This document shows positions 60,999-64,000 of a stretch of DNA of 64,000 nucleotides, piece by piece. The notes beneath the pieces are model-generated. The model saw nothing but the letters and a program-made list of their open reading frames with translations, did not search any database and was not told where the DNA came from. Every line of letters begins with the position of its first letter. Position 1 is the stretch's first letter. A program made the translations under genes and the position numbers. Source of the DNA: Streptomyces marokkonensis (GTDB lineage: Bacteria; Actinomycetota; Actinomycetes; Streptomycetales; Streptomycetaceae); contig NZ_VSKS01000001.1 in NCBI RefSeq assembly GCF_008312835.1, positions 124,001-188,000 of the forward strand. Reading direction: 5' to 3'.

Positions 60999-61475
60999 AT
61001 GCCGGAGGAAACGGACAACAGCTTCGCCGACAAGCTGAACCGGCTCTTCGAGACCGTCAGGCCGGATCCGTCCCACGAGTACAGCAACGAGCAGGTGGCC
61101 TCCGCCATCCGCGCCGCCGGGGTGTCGATCTCGCAGAGCTACATCTGGCAGCTCCGCAAGGGCAGGAAGACCAACCCGACGCTCCGTCACCTCCAGGCGC
61201 TGGCCGAGTACTTCGGCGTGCCGACGGCCTATTTCGTCGACGACTCGACCGCGGCGCGCATCGAGGAGCAGCTCTCGGCGCTCGCCGCCGAGCAGGCCCG
61301 GCTGCACGAGGCGTCCCAGGGCAGCGACGTGAAGCTGATGGCGATGCGGGCGGGGCAGCTGTCCCGGCAGCACCGCAAGCAGGTGATGGACCTGCTGGAC
61401 GTGGTGTACCGCCTGGAGCAGGCGGAGCGCGGCCTCGTCCGGGACGACGATGACCAAAATGTCCCTGGAACATGA
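60999..61475 (+). CDS. XRE-family regulator
   Basis: A 158-residue protein. The HTH (about 25-80): YSNEQVASAIRAAGVSISQSYIWQLRKGRKTNPTLRHLQALAEYFGVPTAYFV, like EspR/XRE proteins of actinobacteria. It is followed by a helical region with coiled-coil potential (AARIEEQLSALAAEQARLHEAS) for dimerisation. ATG 60999 follows AGGGGGTGG; GTG 60990 is an in-frame alternative. It is first gene of an operon with the HExxH protein and the multi-TM protein. Confidence 0.86.
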   Translation: MPEETDNSFADKLNRLFETVRPDPSHEYSNEQVASAIRAAGVSISQSYIWQLRKGRKTNPTLRHLQALAEYFGVPTAYFVDDSTAARIEEQLSALAAEQARLHEASQGSDVKLMAMRAGQLSRQHRKQVMDLLDVVYRLEQAERGLVRDDDDQNVPGT

Positions 61476-61535
61476 TTGCTTCAGCCCGTTGGATGGCATC
61501 TCGGGACCGGAGAGATCCACCAGCGGAGTTGGCTC

Positions 61536-62051
61536 GTGAACGAACGTGCGTTACGCAGGCGATGCCGGAGCATCCTCAGGGAACTCGGCATCACCCCGCC
61601 GCTCCGGGTCCCCGAGCTGTGCCGGCTCCTCGGTGAGCACCGGGGGCGGCCGATCCGGCTGATCCCGTACTCCCTGCCCGTGCCGGGGCCCTACGGTCTG
61701 TGGATCGCCGGCTCGCACGCGGACTACGTCTTCCACCAGAAGGAAACCAGCCAGGCGCACCAGGACCACATCGTGCTGCACGAGGTCGGGCACATCCTCG
61801 CGGACCACCGGGGGGACGGGGACGACGACGCCGTCTGGCAGGACCTGCTGCCGGACCTCTCGGCCGAGGCGGTCAACCGCGCGCTGCGGCGCACCTCGTA
61901 CGGCGAGGCGCGTGAGCGGGAGGCCGAACTCGTGGCCACGATCATCCTCGAGTGGGCGTCGGTCCTCGACCGGATCACCCCTCGCGCCCCCGGTGACGTC
62001 TCGGCCCGGCGGGTGCACACGGCGCTGGCCGACCGGCAGGGGTGGCTGTGA
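61536..62051 (+). CDS. ImmA/IrrE-like HExxH metallopeptidase-type protein
   Basis: A 171-residue protein with HEVGH in IVLHEVGHILADH, the zinc-peptidase motif of ImmA/IrrE. The region before reads YGLWIAGSHADYVFHQKETSQAHQDH; the last segment RRTSYGEAREREAELVATIILEWA supplies the third ligand Glu. Such proteins cleave XRE repressors or, in annotation pipelines, are called toxin components. GTG 61536 has AGCGGAG upstream. An earlier TTG frame is possible but lacks a ribosome site. It likely acts on the XRE protein encoded just before. Confidence 0.82.
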   Translation: MNERALRRRCRSILRELGITPPLRVPELCRLLGEHRGRPIRLIPYSLPVPGPYGLWIAGSHADYVFHQKETSQAHQDHIVLHEVGHILADHRGDGDDDAVWQDLLPDLSAEAVNRALRRTSYGEAREREAELVATIILEWASVLDRITPRAPGDVSARRVHTALADRQGWL

Positions 62052-63187
62052 CCGTGCTGTCCCTGGTACTCGCCGTGGTCCTGTACGGCTCGCTGCTGTG
62101 GACCGTGCGTCAGGTGCTGTGCGATCCGTCCGACCGGCTGCTGCGCGCGGTGTTCCGCTGCCTGCTCTGCGCCGGCCTGTCCTTCCCGTTCGGCCTGCCC
62201 GCCTGCGTCCGCGTCGTCGACGGGCTCACCGGGGACGGTGCCGCCAAGCTGCTGCAGAACCTCTGCCTGCTGGGCGCCGTGCACTTCCTCGGATGCTTCT
62301 TCATCCACTCGGCGTCCGGCCCCGCGGACGCCCGGGCACGGGTACGGCGGCAGGTGGTGCCGTTCGCCGCCACCGCGGTGGTCGTCTCCGCGGCCATGGC
62401 CGTGACGCCGCACGCCGACCGGGGCCACACGTACGCGACGGCGGACATGCGGGTCCCCGGTGTCGCGGTCTTCTACCTCTCGGCCGGCGCCTACCTCACC
62501 TATGCCCTGGCGATGGCGCTGTTCTGGACGGTGCGGTACGCGAGACTGGCGGGCCGGCCCCTGGTGACGGGACTGTGGATGGTGGCGGCCGCCCTGGCCG
62601 GCATGGTGCTGGCCTCGACGGCGCGGGAGGGGCTGACCCTGGTCCGGCTGCTCGGCGGGGAGGTGCCCCGACCCGTGATCACCGGGGCGAAGCTCCTCCT
62701 CGACCTGGCGATTCCGCTCTTCGTGGCCGGCGTGGTCTGGCCGGGGCTCGTGACGCGCTGGGCCAGCATCCGCCTGTGGTGGCACCACGGCCGTGTCCAC
62801 CGCCGGCTCGCCCCGCTGTGGACGGCACTGCACACCGCGTTCCCGGAGGACGCGCTCGAACGCACGCCCTCCGGGCGCCGCTGGAACGTGCTGAGTCCCC
62901 GGGGAGCGCGCCGGCGCTACTACCGCCGCGTCATCGAGTGCCGGGACGGTCTCGTGAGGATCAGTCCCTACCTGGCGCTGGAGGCGGCCGCGGCCGACGC
63001 CGACGCGCCCCTCCCGCCCGAGGTCGCCGCACGTCATCTGCGGACCGCGCTGCGGGCGTACGCCTCCGGCGCGGCGGCGCCCTCCCGGGCCGTCCCGGTC
63101 GCCCTGCCCGAGGGGAGCGACTCCGGACTGGCGGCCGACGTACGGCAGCTGACCCGCCTCTCCGAGGCGCTGGCCGCACAGTCCTGA
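62048..63187 (+). CDS. Multi-TM protein of the MAB_1171c type
   Basis: A 379-residue protein. Seven hydrophobic segments fall between residues 1 and 240 (VTVLSLVLAVVLYGSLLWTV, LLQNLCLLGAVHFLGCFFI, VVPFAATAVVVSAAMAV, VAVFYLSAGAYLTYALAMALFWTV and others). They are followed by a cytosolic domain with RRYYRRVIECRDGLVRISPYLALEAA. Proteins of this type are found beside XRE and HExxH proteins in actinobacteria and are called putative transporters. GTG 62048 overlaps the previous stop by 4 nt. The function is unknown; a membrane sensor for the adjacent regulator is possible. Confidence 0.8.
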   Translation: MTVLSLVLAVVLYGSLLWTVRQVLCDPSDRLLRAVFRCLLCAGLSFPFGLPACVRVVDGLTGDGAAKLLQNLCLLGAVHFLGCFFIHSASGPADARARVRRQVVPFAATAVVVSAAMAVTPHADRGHTYATADMRVPGVAVFYLSAGAYLTYALAMALFWTVRYARLAGRPLVTGLWMVAAALAGMVLASTAREGLTLVRLLGGEVPRPVITGAKLLLDLAIPLFVAGVVWPGLVTRWASIRLWWHHGRVHRRLAPLWTALHTAFPEDALERTPSGRRWNVLSPRGARRRYYRRVIECRDGLVRISPYLALEAAAADADAPLPPEVAARHLRTALRAYASGAAAPSRAVPVALPEGSDSGLAADVRQLTRLSEALAAQS

Positions 63188-63200
63188 ACGAGGAGCGACA

Positions 63201-64000
63201 GTGGACACCCTGATCACGGCCGGGCGCGTGGTGGCCGGACCTCATTCCCAGGTCCTGGCGGACGGCGCCGTGCTGGTCCGCGACGGCGTCATCGCGGACA
63301 CCGGACCACGCCGCGAGGTGGAGTCCCGTGCCCCGGCGGGCGTCCCCCGCCACGACCACCCCGACGGCACGCTGCTGCCCGGCCTCGTCGACGCGCACGT
63401 CCACCTCGCCCTGGACGCCGGGCCCGACCCGGTCACGGCGCTGTGCGGGGCGGACGACGCGACCGTGGCCAAGGGCATCGCGGAGCGTGCTCTCGGCCTG
63501 CTGAGCACGGGGGTCACCACCGTGCGGGACCTCGGCGACCGCAACGGGCTGGTGACGGAGTTCCGCGACGCCGTCGGGGCGGGCCGGCTGCCCGGCCCCC
63601 GTGTCCTGGCGGCGGGCACTCCCTTGACGGCACCCGGCGGACACTGCTGGTTCCTGGGCGGCGAGGTGTCCGGCGAGGACGCCGTGAGGGCGCTGGTCCG
63701 CCGCAACGTGGAGCGGGGCGCCGACCTCGTCAAGGTGATGGCCACGGGCGGGGGCATCACCAAGGGCGGTCCGCCGATCTGGGCGCCCCAGTTCACGGCC
63801 GGGGAACTGAGGGCCGTCGTGGAGGAGGCGGCGCGCGCGGGCCTGCCGGTGGCGGCGCACGCGCACGGCACCGAGGGCATTGTCGCGGCGGTTGCGGCCG
63901 GTGTGAGCACGATCGAGCACTGCACCTGGGTCGACCGGGACGGGTTCCGGCTCCTCGACGACGTCGTCGACGAGATCGCCGCCCGTGACATCCGGGTCTG
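63201..64000 (+). CDS. Amidohydrolase (imidazolonepropionase-like), 5' part
   Basis: The first 266 residues of a gene cut by the window end. The metal motif is GLVDAHVHLAL; the carbamate/metal Lys is in ADLVKVMATGGG; HAHGTEG and STIEHCTWVD supply further ligand His. It resembles Xaa-Pro dipeptidase/prolidase-type and imidazolonepropionase-like amidohydrolases. GTG 63201 has GAGGAGCG. It lies 13 bp after the multi-TM gene, so it belongs to the same operon. Confidence 0.87.
   Translation, partial: MDTLITAGRVVAGPHSQVLADGAVLVRDGVIADTGPRREVESRAPAGVPRHDHPDGTLLPGLVDAHVHLALDAGPDPVTALCGADDATVAKGIAERALGLLSTGVTTVRDLGDRNGLVTEFRDAVGAGRLPGPRVLAAGTPLTAPGGHCWFLGGEVSGEDAVRALVRRNVERGADLVKVMATGGGITKGGPPIWAPQFTAGELRAVVEEAARAGLPVAAHAHGTEGIVAAVAAGVSTIEHCTWVDRDGFRLLDDVVDEIAARDIRV

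Overview
The window is high-GC actinobacterial DNA. Its gene content, gene order and codon bias point to a Streptomyces chromosome. Two arguments support this. (i) The left 17 kb carries a gene block shared widely by actinobacteria: ferrochelatase, inositol monophosphatase, DUF4193, DUF3093, dUTPase, DUF3710, an OB-fold protein, DUF3159, two TrkA proteins, an APC permease and a TRAM-type RNA methyltransferase. From memory this matches Mycobacterium tuberculosis Rv2689c-Rv2701c. (ii) The cutRS pair and the xlnA/abfB pair are Streptomyces genes. Several genes appear to have leaderless promoters, with a TANNNT box about 7 nt before the start codon.

Layout. 1-17.3 kb: conserved housekeeping block with cutRS inserted. 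17.3-25.9 kb: variable region with a secreted tripeptidyl-peptidase-like lipoprotein, two TetR-controlled divergent loci, and an amidase with a small AtzG-like partner, an MFS pump and an MBL hydrolase under shared operators. 26-33.3 kb: a xylan-degradation island with GH11 xylanase, GH10 xylanase plus CBM13, and CBM13 plus GH62 arabinofuranosidase. The GH11 gene is separated from the other two by about 2 kb of broken genes, and all three genes share promoter elements. 33.4-44 kb: a streptothricin/nourseothricin-type acetyltransferase, OsmC, a sulfide/persulfide oxidation cluster with CsoR/CstR-like palindromes, a two-component system, a DUF2202 protein, an ArsR/SRPBCC operon with twin operators, and a NIPSNAP protein. 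44.5-47.4 kb: a WYL regulator, an unknown protein and an erythromycin-esterase-like enzyme.

47.5-60 kb is the most notable region. Two complete RiPP pathways lie head to tail on the minus strand. The first is a lasso peptide operon in the order A-C-B1-B2-ABC transporter, ending in a LuxR-type regulator whose start overlaps the transporter stop. The second is a class I lanthipeptide operon, lanA-lanC-lanB-lanT, ending in an LLM-type (possibly F420-dependent) oxidoreductase that could reduce dehydro residues to D-amino acids. The lasso precursor has a 39-residue reading frame with predicted core FLKRGPHEPKVRLPLGW, ring Phe1-Glu8. The lanthipeptide precursor is 62 residues with an FDLD leader box and six Cys, and its first rings are nisin-like. 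A 16-bp perfect hairpin between lanA and lanC probably limits read-through. To the right lie a GntR regulator, then an XRE regulator, a HExxH (ImmA/IrrE-like) protein and a multi-TM protein in one operon, and a truncated amidohydrolase at the window end.

All calls come from reading the sequence; no database search was possible. Family names rest on motifs and remembered homologues.
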